64,000 nt of DNA from Pseudomonas folii (GTDB taxonomy: Bacteria; Pseudomonadota; Gammaproteobacteria; Pseudomonadales; Pseudomonadaceae): NCBI RefSeq assembly GCF_014357575.1, contig NZ_JACONW010000010.1:1-64000 (forward strand), in the 5' to 3' direction. Below are positions 46,526 to 53,937 of the stretch, piece after piece. A program made the position numbers and the translations under genes. Below the pieces are notes generated by a model, which worked only from the letters and a program-made list of their open reading frames with translations, ran no database searches and was not told the origin of the DNA. Positions within the stretch are counted from its first letter, which is position 1. Each line of letters begins with the position of its first letter.

Positions 46526-46943
46526 GATCGCGCACGCTGTATTTCACAACGCCCCAGATCACTAGCTCGTCGCATTCCATCACATGGCATGGCGGGTATT
46601 TGGTGTTTTCGGAAGTGAGCATGCATACGTTGTCACGCATGTGCAGGCGCTTGCACACCGGCTCTGAGTTGAGCGCGGCGATGACGATATCGCCATGTTC
46701 CGCGTACAGGCTGCGGTCAACAATAACGATGTCACCACTGTAGATCCCCGCCCCCTGCATGCTGTCTCCCTCAATCTTAACCAGGTACACATGCGGCGCC
46801 CGGATGTCGAACAGCTCGTCCAGCGAGAGATGCTTTTCGATGTGATCGGCGGCCGGTGACGGGAATCCCGCAGGCACATGAAAGGAATAGAGAGGGAGCT
46901 TTTCGCCCCCAGTGGACACTGGGCCAAGGACGGTAATGGTCAT
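46512..46943 (-). CDS. rulA: RulA/UmuD-type SOS mutagenesis protein
   Basis: This 143-aa S24 self-cleaving peptidase is activated by RecA filaments and pairs with UmuC. The cleavage site is Ala25-Gly26 in [11 protein letters not shown], the catalytic Ser61 is in EGDSM and Lys98 is in PVCKRL. The length is normal and the frame intact. It overlaps rulB by 14 bp and has a LexA box 22 bp upstream of its start. Since rulB is broken, RulA may have no local partner. Confidence 0.9.
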   Translation of the reverse strand: MTITVLGPVSTGGEKLPLYSFHVPAGFPSPAADHIEKHLSLDELFDIRAPHVYLVKIEGDSMQGAGIYSGDIVIVDRSLYAEHGDIVIAALNSEPVCKRLHMRDNVCMLTSENTKYPPCHVMECDELVIWGVVKYSVRDHDNS

Positions 46944-46965
46944 GATGCTAACCTAACACTGAATA

Positions 46966-46981
46966 CTGTATGAACGCACAG
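46966..46981. promoter_or_regulatory. LexA (SOS) box
   Basis: CTGTATGAACGCACAG, within TACTGTATGAACGCACAGT, matches CTG-N10-CAG. It lies between the divergent rulA and SRAP genes, so it can control both. Confidence 0.85.
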
Positions 46982-47041
46982 TTAGCGATTTCGGCTGCGC
47001 GCGGTCAATCTCATATATAGGACATTTCGACGGGTGACATC

Positions 47042-47730
47042 ATGTGCGGACGCTCTACGAACCCATGGCCCATTACCTGAAGGAACTGGGCTCAAAGCAG
47101 ATCGTTATCAATGGCTACGACGAGTGGCCCCTTGAGCGCTACAACTTCGCGCCGAGCACTCGGGTTCAGATTATTCGGGGATTGGAAGACGGTCTAAGCG
47201 TGGACAAGGTTCGCTGGGGATGGTCGCCATTCTGGGCGAAGGGAAAAAGGCCTGACCCGATCAATGCGCGGGTCGAGACGGTGACGACGGGGAAATTCTT
47301 CATGCAGCTTTGGCCAAATGGCCGGGTGCTTGTGCCAGCAAATGGTTGGTTTGAGTGGGTCAAGGACCCTGACGACCCGTAGAAGAAGCAGCCCTACTTC
47401 ATCAGGCTGAAAAGCCAGGCTCCCATGTTTTATGGCGGGCTGGCCCAGGTGACGCCCGGGCTGGAGCCGCGTGAGGACGATGGTTTTGTGATTATCACCG
47501 CTGCCAGTGATCAGGGCATGGTCGACATTCACGACCGCCGCCCGCTTGTGCTGACGCCGGAATACGCGAACGAATGGCTTGAGCCTGACCTATCACCCGG
47601 ACGGGCGGCGGAGATTGCGATGCAGTGCTGCAGGCCGGTCGATGATTTCGAGTGGTATCCGGTTGGCCGTGCAGTAGGTAATGTTCAAAACCAGGGGCCG
47701 GATCTGATAACACCTAGCGAGCATCGGTAA
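47042..47730 (+). pseudogene. SRAP (YedK/HMCES-type) gene with frameshift and nonsense codon
   Basis: SRAP proteins cross-link to abasic sites through Cys2. Here ATG 47042 gives MCGRS with the catalytic Cys, but this frame ends after 12 codons. The rest of the protein lies in another frame from about 47062 (YLKELGSKQ, YNFAPSTRVQI, VPANGWFEWV) and meets an in-frame TAG at 47380-47382, where AAG is expected before KKQPYFIRLK. It then continues normally (FYGGLAQVTPG, IHDRRPLVLTPE) to 47730. Two lesions make it a pseudogene. The nonsense at TAG is a single-base change. Confidence 0.85.
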
Positions 47731-47789
47731 GATTTTAGCCGCTAAAATTGATGCCCTTGGACGGGCATCCGTATCAGATCGATTTCACG

Positions 47790-48014
47790 CCTTCGTACCT
47801 TCGTAACCTTCTACCTTTGTACCTTTCTACTTTTGTACCTTCGCACCTTTCTACTTTCGTACTTTCGTACTTTCGTACCTTCGTACCTTTCTACTTTCGT
47901 ACCTTTCTACTTTCGTACCTTCGTACCTTTCTACTTTCGTACCTTCGTACCTTTCTACTTTTGCACCTTCATACCTTTCTACTTTTGTACCTTCCTACTT
48001 TTGCACCTTCGTAA
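47790..48014. repeat. Degenerate octamer tandem repeat (CTTTCGTA/CTTTCTAC type)
   Basis: About 28 units of 8 bp (CTTCGTAC, CTTTCTAC, TTTCGTAC and similar) run without interruption. The plus strand is almost free of G except at one position per unit. As 8 is not a multiple of 3, all three frames read similar 8-residue repeats, so the apparent ORFs are artefacts. This may be slippage-made. Confidence 0.85.
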
Positions 48015-48095
48015 CTTTAACGCTTTAACGCTTTAACGGATAACGGATTAACGCTTTGACGGATTAACGCTTTAACGAAATGACGCTTTAACGCT
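48015..48095. repeat. Second octamer tract (ACGCTTTA type)
   Basis: Directly behind the first tract the repeat changes to TTAACGCT / TAACGGAT units (about 10 copies). Thus two related but different octamers abut at 48014. From 48096 to 48460 no gene or known element is visible. Confidence 0.75.
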
Positions 48096-48463
48096 AAGCC
48101 GCTACGCCGCATTGCGCATTCACGCCCCGTGAAAGGCCCGAAATACGGACCCTTCACCACTTTTACAGCGTAACTTCCAGCGCAAACCCTTTATGCATCC
48201 AGACAGGTTTTCCGTGCACACTCCACCCCCATGACGATCTAAGATACGGAGTAATGTACTTATATCGAGCGAGGGATATCAGTCGAGTACGGATCTGTTT
48301 CGTACGATACAGAAAAGTTGCCAGCTAAAAATATTTGACGGAACAATCGCAGTTCATTAAGGTGACTGAAATCTTCGCCCCCAGTAGAGTCAAACACCCT
48401 CAAGGGATGTTCTGTGCGCGAGTGATTTTATGAAGAGAAACAACTAATAGTGTCCGCTAAAAC

Positions 48464-48493
48464 AAAAAAGGTGGAGGGTTGCAGCCCCCCACC
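48464..48493 (-). terminator. Rho-independent terminator on the minus strand
   Basis: GGTGGGGGG / CCCTCCACC form a 9-bp stem with one mismatch and a short loop, followed by a T tract on the minus strand. It ends transcription that comes from the adenine methylase side. Confidence 0.6.
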
Positions 48494-48743
48494 CCACTTG
48501 TAAAAGCGCCAAAACGTAAACCCTGGCGACGTTGAAGCCTTCAGCGTCTCGCGCTTCGTCTTACCTACAGCAAGGGGACGTTAGCACAAGACGCTGTTGG
48601 GACCAAGGCACAGGCAACCGAACCATGGGATATCTCTATGTTCAAGGCGCTGATAATCATGCTAATGATTGAAGTCGTGAAACTGCTACAAATTCTGTGT
48701 GCGTAGGGAGGGAGGCAGGGTCTCATGATCCTGCCGTCGCCTT

Positions 48744-49542
48744 TCAAAAAAGCCCACCTAAGGACGCAGGGGTCCAGTTCATGACGATCAGTTCCCCTGT
48801 CACCTCTGCCTTGCCTTGCCTTGCCGCTGATTGGTCGTGGTATACCGAATGTCCAGCGTTTCAAAATGGAAGCCATCGAACACCCGGCGAATATCGAATG
48901 GTCGTTGATGCTGACCATGACCTTGCCTTTGCAGCGCCGCATGAAGTCGGCCATCCGCTCGTAGTTCTCAAACGGGAAGTCGACGCCATACCCGTTGGTC
49001 TGCCAATACGGCGGGTCCATATAATGGAACGTGTGAGCACGGTCGTAGCGTTCAGCGCACTCTAGCCAAGGTAGATTCTCGACGTAGGTGCCCGACAGGC
49101 GCTGCCACGCTGCAGACAGGTTCTCTTCAATCCGCAGTAAATTAATAGCCGGGGCAGTCGTCGCGGTACCGAAGGACTGACCAGACACCTTGCCCGCGAA
49201 CGCGTGGTGCTGCAGATAAAAGAATCGAGCAGCGCGCTGGATATCGGTAAGTGTTTCCGGACGAGTCATCTTCTGCCATTCAAAGACCTGCCGCGAACTG
49301 AGCGCCCATTTGAACTGACGGACAAACTCTTCAAGGTGATTTTGGACAACACGATATAAGGTCACCAGGTCGCCGTTGATGTCGTTTAAGACCTCGACGG
49401 GAGCCGCTTGGGGACGCATGAAATAGAGGACCGCACCTCCAGCGAATACTTCAACGTAGCATTCATGAGGTGGGAAAAGAGGAATGAGACGGTCGGCCAG
49501 GCGACGCTTGCCGCCCATCCATGGAACGATAGGTGTGGACAT
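48744..49542 (-). pseudogene. dam: Phage-type DNA adenine methylase with two frameshifts
   Basis: This is a class D12 N6-adenine methyltransferase. The first 215 residues are intact: PWMGGKRRLA, SAM loop VEVFAGGAVLYF and catalytic DPPY at 176-179 (HYMDPPYWQT). After VMVSINDH the frame is lost by one base near 48892. The true C-terminus (FDGFHFETLDIRYTT, then TGELIVMNW) is found in two other frames, separated by a GGCAA-GGCAA-GGCAA tract. One GGCAA copy less restores the frame to the stop at 48744. It begins 17 bp behind a strong LexA box. The protein made today would have a foreign tail to 48565. Confidence 0.82.
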
Positions 49543-49558
49543 TAATTGCAAACCTTTA

Positions 49559-49574
49559 CTGTATGGATAAACAG
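49559..49574. promoter_or_regulatory. LexA (SOS) box of the methylase gene
   Basis: CTGTATGGATAAACAG within TACTGTATGGATAAACAGTT fits the LexA consensus very well and lies 17 bp before the dam ATG. Confidence 0.8.
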
Positions 49575-49697
49575 TTTCTAGACTCCGCTCCGCTTTGTGC
49601 ACGAAGCGGGAGCCTTGGCTGGACTTGCAGGAAAAGGGCTGCGGGGTTCGGCGTTCAGTCCGGATGTTGACGCATCCGGGCTGATCGCTCCTTTTGA

Positions 49698-49857
49698 TTA
49701 CTCGGCCTGTCCGAGGCAAACCGTTCTGACGTACTGCTGCAGTGCGCTCAGTTGCCGGATGGCGTCATCGCCGTCTGTTCCGGTATGGAGAGTTCTCTCT
49801 GCAACCGCTGGGTCAAGTTCGGCTCTACCATCTTCATAAGGCTGGCCGGTGGGGCTG
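49698..49857 (-). pseudogene. C-terminal remnant of a phage Rz-like lysis protein
   Basis: On the minus strand one frame reads QPYEDGRAELDPAVAERTL, GTDGDDAIRQLSALQQYVRT, then CLGQAE and stop, like the C-terminus of Rz (inner-membrane spanin) of Pseudomonas prophages. It is cut off at its 5' side, where the integrase remnant begins at about 49855. Confidence 0.65.
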
Positions 49858-50345
49858 GCCTATCTAACCGGACAGCGACCATCAGATGTGCTTTCTATGC
49901 GCTATGCGGGCAACCGACTTTATTGGCGATTATCTAAATGTTGCCCAAGGGAAGACGTCGAAGAAACTTCGCATTCAGTTACTCAACAGCGAAGCTGGCA
50001 GTAACGGCCTCGGCGTTCTGATATTGCGTCTGCTGGAACAGCGTAAAGCTAGGGCGGTACGCAATCCTTATCTGATCGTGACGGAGGATGACAGGACGTA
50101 ACCAAAGCGATACTACGACTTAGGTTCGATGACGCGAGAAAACTGGCAGCGGCAGAAGCGATCAAGGATCTCGACCAAGTGCTCAGCTCTGGGATAAAGG
50201 CGTTCCAGTTTCGAGACATTCGTCCTAAGGCTGCGAGTGAAATCGCCGACCTGGACAACGCAAGCAAGCTCCGTGGGCACACGGACAAGCGCATTACTCA
50301 GACAGTTACAGACGGGTTGGAGAGGTCGTTGCCCCCACCAAATGA
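49855..50345 (+). pseudogene. Tyrosine integrase C-terminal remnant, frameshifted
   Basis: In three steps of frame the sequence reads LAYLTGQRPSDVLSMRYA (with Arg I), GDYLNVAQGKTSKKLRIQL, LRLRFDDARKLAAAEAIK, FQFRDIRPKAASEIADLDNA (Arg II region) and GHTDKRITQTV. Just there a missing base destroys the Tyr codon (GTT-AC instead of GTT-TAC). With it restored the end would read VYRRVGEVVAPTK and stop at 50343-50345. The N-terminal DNA-binding half is absent. This was the integrase of the island, now dead. Confidence 0.85.
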
Positions 50346-50405
50346 TCGACTTTTTAAGCTTGGTTTCGGAACGCGGCCAAAAGTATCGGAACGTTTGACG
50401 ATTTA

Positions 50406-50530
50406 GCAGCCTTGCGCCACCAAACCCCAGAAACGAAAAAGCCCTGAATAATCAGGGCTTTGACGTATCTAAGATGGCGGAAGCATAGAGATTCGAACTC
50501 TAGGACCTGTTACAGTCGGCAGTTTTCAAG
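50406..50530. repeat. attR: right direct repeat of the island
   Basis: The copy spans from GCAGCCTTGCGCC through the tRNA terminator and the 3' part of tRNA-Ser to TTTTCAAG in the anticodon loop. Confidence 0.88.
50436..50461 (-). terminator. Terminator of tRNA-Ser
   Basis: AAAGCCCTGA and TCAGGGCTT on the minus strand make a stem followed by TTTTT, 14 bp after the tRNA CCA. Confidence 0.8.
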
Positions 50531-50562
50531 ACTGCTGCCTTAAACCACTCGGCCATACTTCC
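50475..50562 (-). tRNA. tRNA-Ser (UGA)
   Basis: This is an 88-nt class II tRNA. The acceptor GGAAGTA pairs with TGCTTCC and CCA is encoded. The anticodon arm GCAGT-CTTGAAA-ACTGC has anticodon TGA; a long variable arm and TTCGAAT T-loop follow. The gene is intact because the island supplied an identical 3' half. It is the integration target. Confidence 0.95.
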
Positions 50563-50684
50563 GTTTGCATTGCGGGCGCCATAATACCGGAATGAAACAC
50601 GCTGTCAAACTCTCTGGGTGGCTGATTTCAAGTCGTCTGTTATGATCTTTGCAACTCAACATTTCAACCACTAGGAGTTTCGCC

Positions 50685-51356
50685 ATGCGCGAACAGGATT
50701 ACGCAGTTAATAACGGCGTGCAGGCCGATCAGCTAGAGGTTAGCCGCGTCCTGCGCAACACATACGGCCTTCTGGCTCTGACCCTTGCTTTCAGCGGTGT
50801 CATGGCTTTTGTCGCGCAGCAGATGCGCGTTGGCTACCCAAACATTTTCGTCGTGCTGATCGGTTTCTACGGTCTGTTCTTCCTCACCAATAAACTGCGC
50901 GATTCGGCGTGGGGTCTGGTGTCGGCGTTTGCGCTGACCGGTTTCATGGGTTTCCTGCTAGGCCCGATCCTCAATCGTTACCTGGGTATGCAGGGCGGCG
51001 CTGAAGTTGTCAGCTCGGCATTCGCCATGACGGCACTGGTGTTCGGTGGTCTGTCGGCTTACGTGCTGATCACCCGCAAGGACATGAGCTTCCTGGGTGG
51101 CTTCATCACCGCTGGTTTCTTCGTTCTGCTGGCGGCGGTGCTGGCGAGCATGTTCTTCCAGATCAGCGGCCTGCAGTTGGCGATCAGCGCTGGCTTCGTG
51201 CTGTTCTCGTCGGTCTGCATTCTGTTCCAGACCAGCGCGATCATTCATGGTGGCGAGCGTAACTACATCATGGCGACCATCAGCCTGTATGTTTCGATCT
51301 ACAACCTGTTTGTCAGCCTGTTGCAGATCTTCGGCATCATGAGCCGCGACGACTGA
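50685..51356 (+). CDS. Bax inhibitor-1/YccA family membrane protein
   Basis: This 223-aa inner-membrane protein has seven hydrophobic helices, as in the BI-1/YccA family. E. coli YccA modulates FtsH; others leak calcium. The C-terminal HGGERNYIMATISLYVSIYNLF motif is typical. ATG 50685 follows AGGAG with 7-nt spacing. It is the first core gene after the island and has its own terminator. Confidence 0.88.
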   Translation: MREQDYAVNNGVQADQLEVSRVLRNTYGLLALTLAFSGVMAFVAQQMRVGYPNIFVVLIGFYGLFFLTNKLRDSAWGLVSAFALTGFMGFLLGPILNRYLGMQGGAEVVSSAFAMTALVFGGLSAYVLITRKDMSFLGGFITAGFFVLLAAVLASMFFQISGLQLAISAGFVLFSSVCILFQTSAIIHGGERNYIMATISLYVSIYNLFVSLLQIFGIMSRDD

Positions 51357-51380
51357 TTCAGCTGTCCCGCTTCATCAAAA

Positions 51381-51401
51381 AGCCCGCTTAGCGGGCTTTT
51401 T
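51381..51401 (+). terminator. Rho-independent terminator
   Basis: AGCCCGC-TTA-GCGGGCT followed by TTTT, 25 bp after the YccA-like gene. Confidence 0.82.
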
Positions 51402-51459
51402 GCTGTCTAGTGCTCGTGAATTCTTTATCATTGGCCAAGTTTTCTGCTCAGAGCCTGTC

Positions 51460-51852
51460 ATGAAGTTCGCGATCAATCTGTTCAGCGCAGCCCATGCGCC
51501 CTCCTCGCGCCGCGCCCTGCTATTTGCACAGGCGGCGCTGGCGGGGGGGCATGAGATTGTGCGGCTGTTCTTCTATCAGGATGGCGTCCACAGCGCGTCG
51601 GCCAATGTCGTGACGCCTCAGGACGAACACGACCTGCCCTCACAATGGCAAGACTTCATCAGCCGGCATCAATTGGACGGCGTGGTGTGCATCGCGGCCG
51701 CTTTGCGCCGTGGCGTACTCAATGATGAAGAAGCGCAGCGCTATCAGCGACCAGCGGCCAATCTGCTGACCCCGTGGGAATTATCCGGATTAGGTCAGTT
51801 GCACGACGCCGCGCAAACAGCTGATCGCGTGATCTGTTTCGGAGGGCCTTGA
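51460..51852 (+). CDS. tusD: Sulfurtransferase complex subunit TusD
   Basis: This 130-aa DsrE-like subunit of the TusBCD complex relays sulfur from TusA to TusE for 2-thiouridine in tRNA wobble positions. The conserved Cys lies in GVVCIAAALRRGV. ATG 51460 is taken; the frame start at 51400 has no support. First of five overlapping genes (tusD, C, B, E, ybiB). Confidence 0.9.
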   Translation: MKFAINLFSAAHAPSSRRALLFAQAALAGGHEIVRLFFYQDGVHSASANVVTPQDEHDLPSQWQDFISRHQLDGVVCIAAALRRGVLNDEEAQRYQRPAANLLTPWELSGLGQLHDAAQTADRVICFGGP

Positions 51853-51853
51853 A

Positions 51854-52216
51854 GTGGCTAAATCAATGTTGATCATCAGCCGCCAGGCGCCATGGTCCGG
51901 ACCGGGCGCGCGCGAGGCGCTGGATATCGTATTGGCCGGTGGTGCGTATGATTTGCCCGTCGGCTTGCTGTTTCTGGACGATGGCGTCTTTCAGTTGTTG
52001 CCGGACCAGAATGCCAAGGCTTTGCAACAGAAGGACCTGACCGCCAACCTCAAGGCGCTGTCGATATTTGGCGTCGAAGATATCTATGCCTGCGGCACCA
52101 GCCTTGCCGAGCGCGGCATCCTGCAGGAAGCGGTGGATGAGGAAATCATTCAATTGCCGCAATCTGCGGAAATCGCCGCACTCATTGACCGCTACGATCA
52201 CGTGATCACAATCTGA
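51854..52216 (+). CDS. tusC: Sulfurtransferase complex subunit TusC
   Basis: This 120-aa DsrF-like subunit starts with GTG at 51854, one base after the tusD stop, with GGAGG upstream. The motif APWSGPGAREALDIVLAGGAYD near the N-terminus is typical of the family (seen here as SGPGAREALDI). It overlaps tusB by one base. Confidence 0.9.
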   Translation: MAKSMLIISRQAPWSGPGAREALDIVLAGGAYDLPVGLLFLDDGVFQLLPDQNAKALQQKDLTANLKALSIFGVEDIYACGTSLAERGILQEAVDEEIIQLPQSAEIAALIDRYDHVITI

Positions 52217-52512
52217 TGTCGACTCTGCATGTTTTATCTCATTCGCCCTTCACCGACACCCGCCTGACCAGTTGCCTGCGCCTGCTCGGCCCGGCTGACG
52301 GCGTGCTGCTGTGCGGCGACGCCACTTACGCGCTGACGGACTCGACAGCGCCACTCCAGGCACTGCAAGCGCTGAGCGCCAACGAAGTGTTCGTGCTTGA
52401 CGAGGATATTCAGGCGCGGCGCATGGCGGCGCCAGACTGGGTCAAAGTCGTTGACTATTCAGGCTTCGTCGAGCTCTCCATTCGCTTTGACAAGGTCAAC
52501 ACGTGGCTATGA
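52216..52512 (+). CDS. tusB: Sulfurtransferase complex subunit TusB
   Basis: This 98-aa DsrH-like subunit (LHVLSHSPFTDTRLTSCLRLL) has an ATG that overlaps the tusC stop (TGATG). It ends in the ATGA overlap with tusE. Confidence 0.9.
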   Translation: MSTLHVLSHSPFTDTRLTSCLRLLGPADGVLLCGDATYALTDSTAPLQALQALSANEVFVLDEDIQARRMAAPDWVKVVDYSGFVELSIRFDKVNTWL

Positions 52513-52844
52513 ACGAGCTGAACATGGCGGGGCAAATCATTGCTCTGGATAAGGACGGGTTCCTGCAAAACCTCGATGACTGGTCGATGGATGTTGCCAA
52601 CGCGCTATCCGCCCGGGAAGGTATCGACCTGAGTCCCGAGCACATCGAAGTGTTGCTGTTGCTGAGGGAGTTCTACAGCGAGTTCCAGCTTTCACCCGCG
52701 ACCCGGCCGTTGATCAAATACACGGCCTTGAAGCTGGGTCCGGAAAAAGGCAACAGCATGCACCTCAACCGCCTGTTCAACGGCACTCCCGCCAAACTCG
52801 CCGCCAAGCTGGCGGGCCTGCCCAAGCCGACTAATTGCATATGA
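52509..52844 (+). CDS. tusE: Sulfur relay protein TusE (DsrC-like)
   Basis: This 111-aa protein takes persulfide from TusD and hands it to MnmA. The penultimate Cys (PKPTNCI) is the conserved acceptor. ATG 52509 overlaps the tusB stop as ATGA and is preferred to GTG 52503. Confidence 0.92.
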   Translation: MNELNMAGQIIALDKDGFLQNLDDWSMDVANALSAREGIDLSPEHIEVLLLLREFYSEFQLSPATRPLIKYTALKLGPEKGNSMHLNRLFNGTPAKLAAKLAGLPKPTNCI

Positions 52845-53842
52845 CTGACTACGCCCCACTCGTCCTTGAAACACCCGTCGAGCATCCGTTCGCACAATTC
52901 GTCCGCATCCTGGGCAAAGGCAAACGCGGAGCGCGCAATCTGACCCGCGAAGAAGCCCGTGAAGCCATGGGCATGCTCCTTGATGAAAAGGTCGAAGAAA
53001 GCCAGCTAGGTGCTTTTCTGATGCTACTGCGCCACAAGGAAGAAAGCGCCGAGGAATTGGCTGGCTTCACTGAAGCATTACGCGAACGCTTGAACGCCCC
53101 GCCACTTCAGGTCGATATCGACTGGCCCACTTATGCGGGCAAGAAGCGCCATTTGCCTTGGTACCTGCTGGCGGTTAAATGCCTGGCCCAGAACGGGATA
53201 CGTATCTTGATGCACGGCGGCGGTGCACACACAGCCGGGCGGCTGTACACCGAACAATTGCTGGATCTGCTAGGCATTCCATTGTGTCGTAACTGGCAAG
53301 CGGTGGATCAAGCGCTGCAACAGCACAACCTGGCGTTTTTCCCGCTAGGCGACTGGGCTCCACAATTACAACGCATGATCGATCTGCGTAACACCCTCGG
53401 ATTGCGTTCGCCGATTCACTCTCTGGCTCGTATCCTCAATCCGCTCAACGCAAGGTGTGGCCTGCAAAGCATTTTTCACCCCGGCTACCAGGGCGTTCAT
53501 CGTGACGCCAGCGGCTTGCTCGGCAACCACACCATCGTCATCAAGGGCGATGGCGGCGAGGTGGAAATCAATCCAGACACCATCAGCCATCTTTACGGCA
53601 CTACAGACGGGCAACCATGGGATGAAGAATGGCCAGCCCTGTCGGATCGTCGCCATGTGAAACCGGCAACTCTGGATCCGCAGCAACTCGTCGCGTTGTG
53701 GAAAGGTGAAGTCGAAGACAGCTATCCGCAACTGGCACTGATTTCGACGATGGCTCTGGCCCTGCGCGGCTTGGGATTGCCCCGCGCAGAGGCATTTGCA
53801 CAGGCTGAAGTTTTCTGGAAAAACCGTAACACATCAATTTAA
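52841..53842 (+). CDS. ybiB: YbiB/TrpD2-like glycosyl transferase family protein
   Basis: This 333-aa protein is related to anthranilate phosphoribosyltransferase TrpD but not used in tryptophan synthesis; E. coli YbiB binds nucleic acid and is SOS-linked. It shows NLTREEAREAMGMLLDEKVE and AFLMLLRHKEES at the N-terminus and the MHGGGAHTAGR, LARILNPL and HPGYQGVH motifs later. ATG 52841 overlaps tusE by ATGA, so it belongs to the tus operon. Confidence 0.86.
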   Translation: MTDYAPLVLETPVEHPFAQFVRILGKGKRGARNLTREEAREAMGMLLDEKVEESQLGAFLMLLRHKEESAEELAGFTEALRERLNAPPLQVDIDWPTYAGKKRHLPWYLLAVKCLAQNGIRILMHGGGAHTAGRLYTEQLLDLLGIPLCRNWQAVDQALQQHNLAFFPLGDWAPQLQRMIDLRNTLGLRSPIHSLARILNPLNARCGLQSIFHPGYQGVHRDASGLLGNHTIVIKGDGGEVEINPDTISHLYGTTDGQPWDEEWPALSDRRHVKPATLDPQQLVALWKGEVEDSYPQLALISTMALALRGLGLPRAEAFAQAEVFWKNRNTSI

Positions 53843-53937
53843 CCGATCATTACTCCCCACCCTTTGCGTTATTTGTTCGAACGAATCGGCCTAGACTCTT
53901 CTCCAACGCACATAAGCACACCATTTTGGAGTTAGAT

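Larger units (their letters stand above)
39898..50530. mobile_element. Genomic island integrated at tRNA-Ser(UGA)
   Basis: Two 125-bp near-identical direct repeats bound this 10.6-kb region. The right copy is part of the intact tRNA-Ser gene and the left copy is its displaced 3' half. Inside lie a decayed integrase next to the tRNA, phage remnants, SOS genes and AT-rich cargo. The likely left-to-right order is attL, HNH protein, HExxH protein, HEPN-like, DGQHR-like, rulB, rulA, SRAP, octamer tract, adenine methylase, Rz, integrase, attR. With the integrase broken it should not be able to excise by itself. Confidence 0.85.

Noticed and set aside
47748-48036. Two ORFs with SYLRTFLL-type repeats
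   Set aside because: They only translate the octamer DNA repeat, which reads open in several frames; not genes.
47779-48095. CRISPR array
   Set aside because: Units are 8 bp, contiguous and without spacers; no cas genes.
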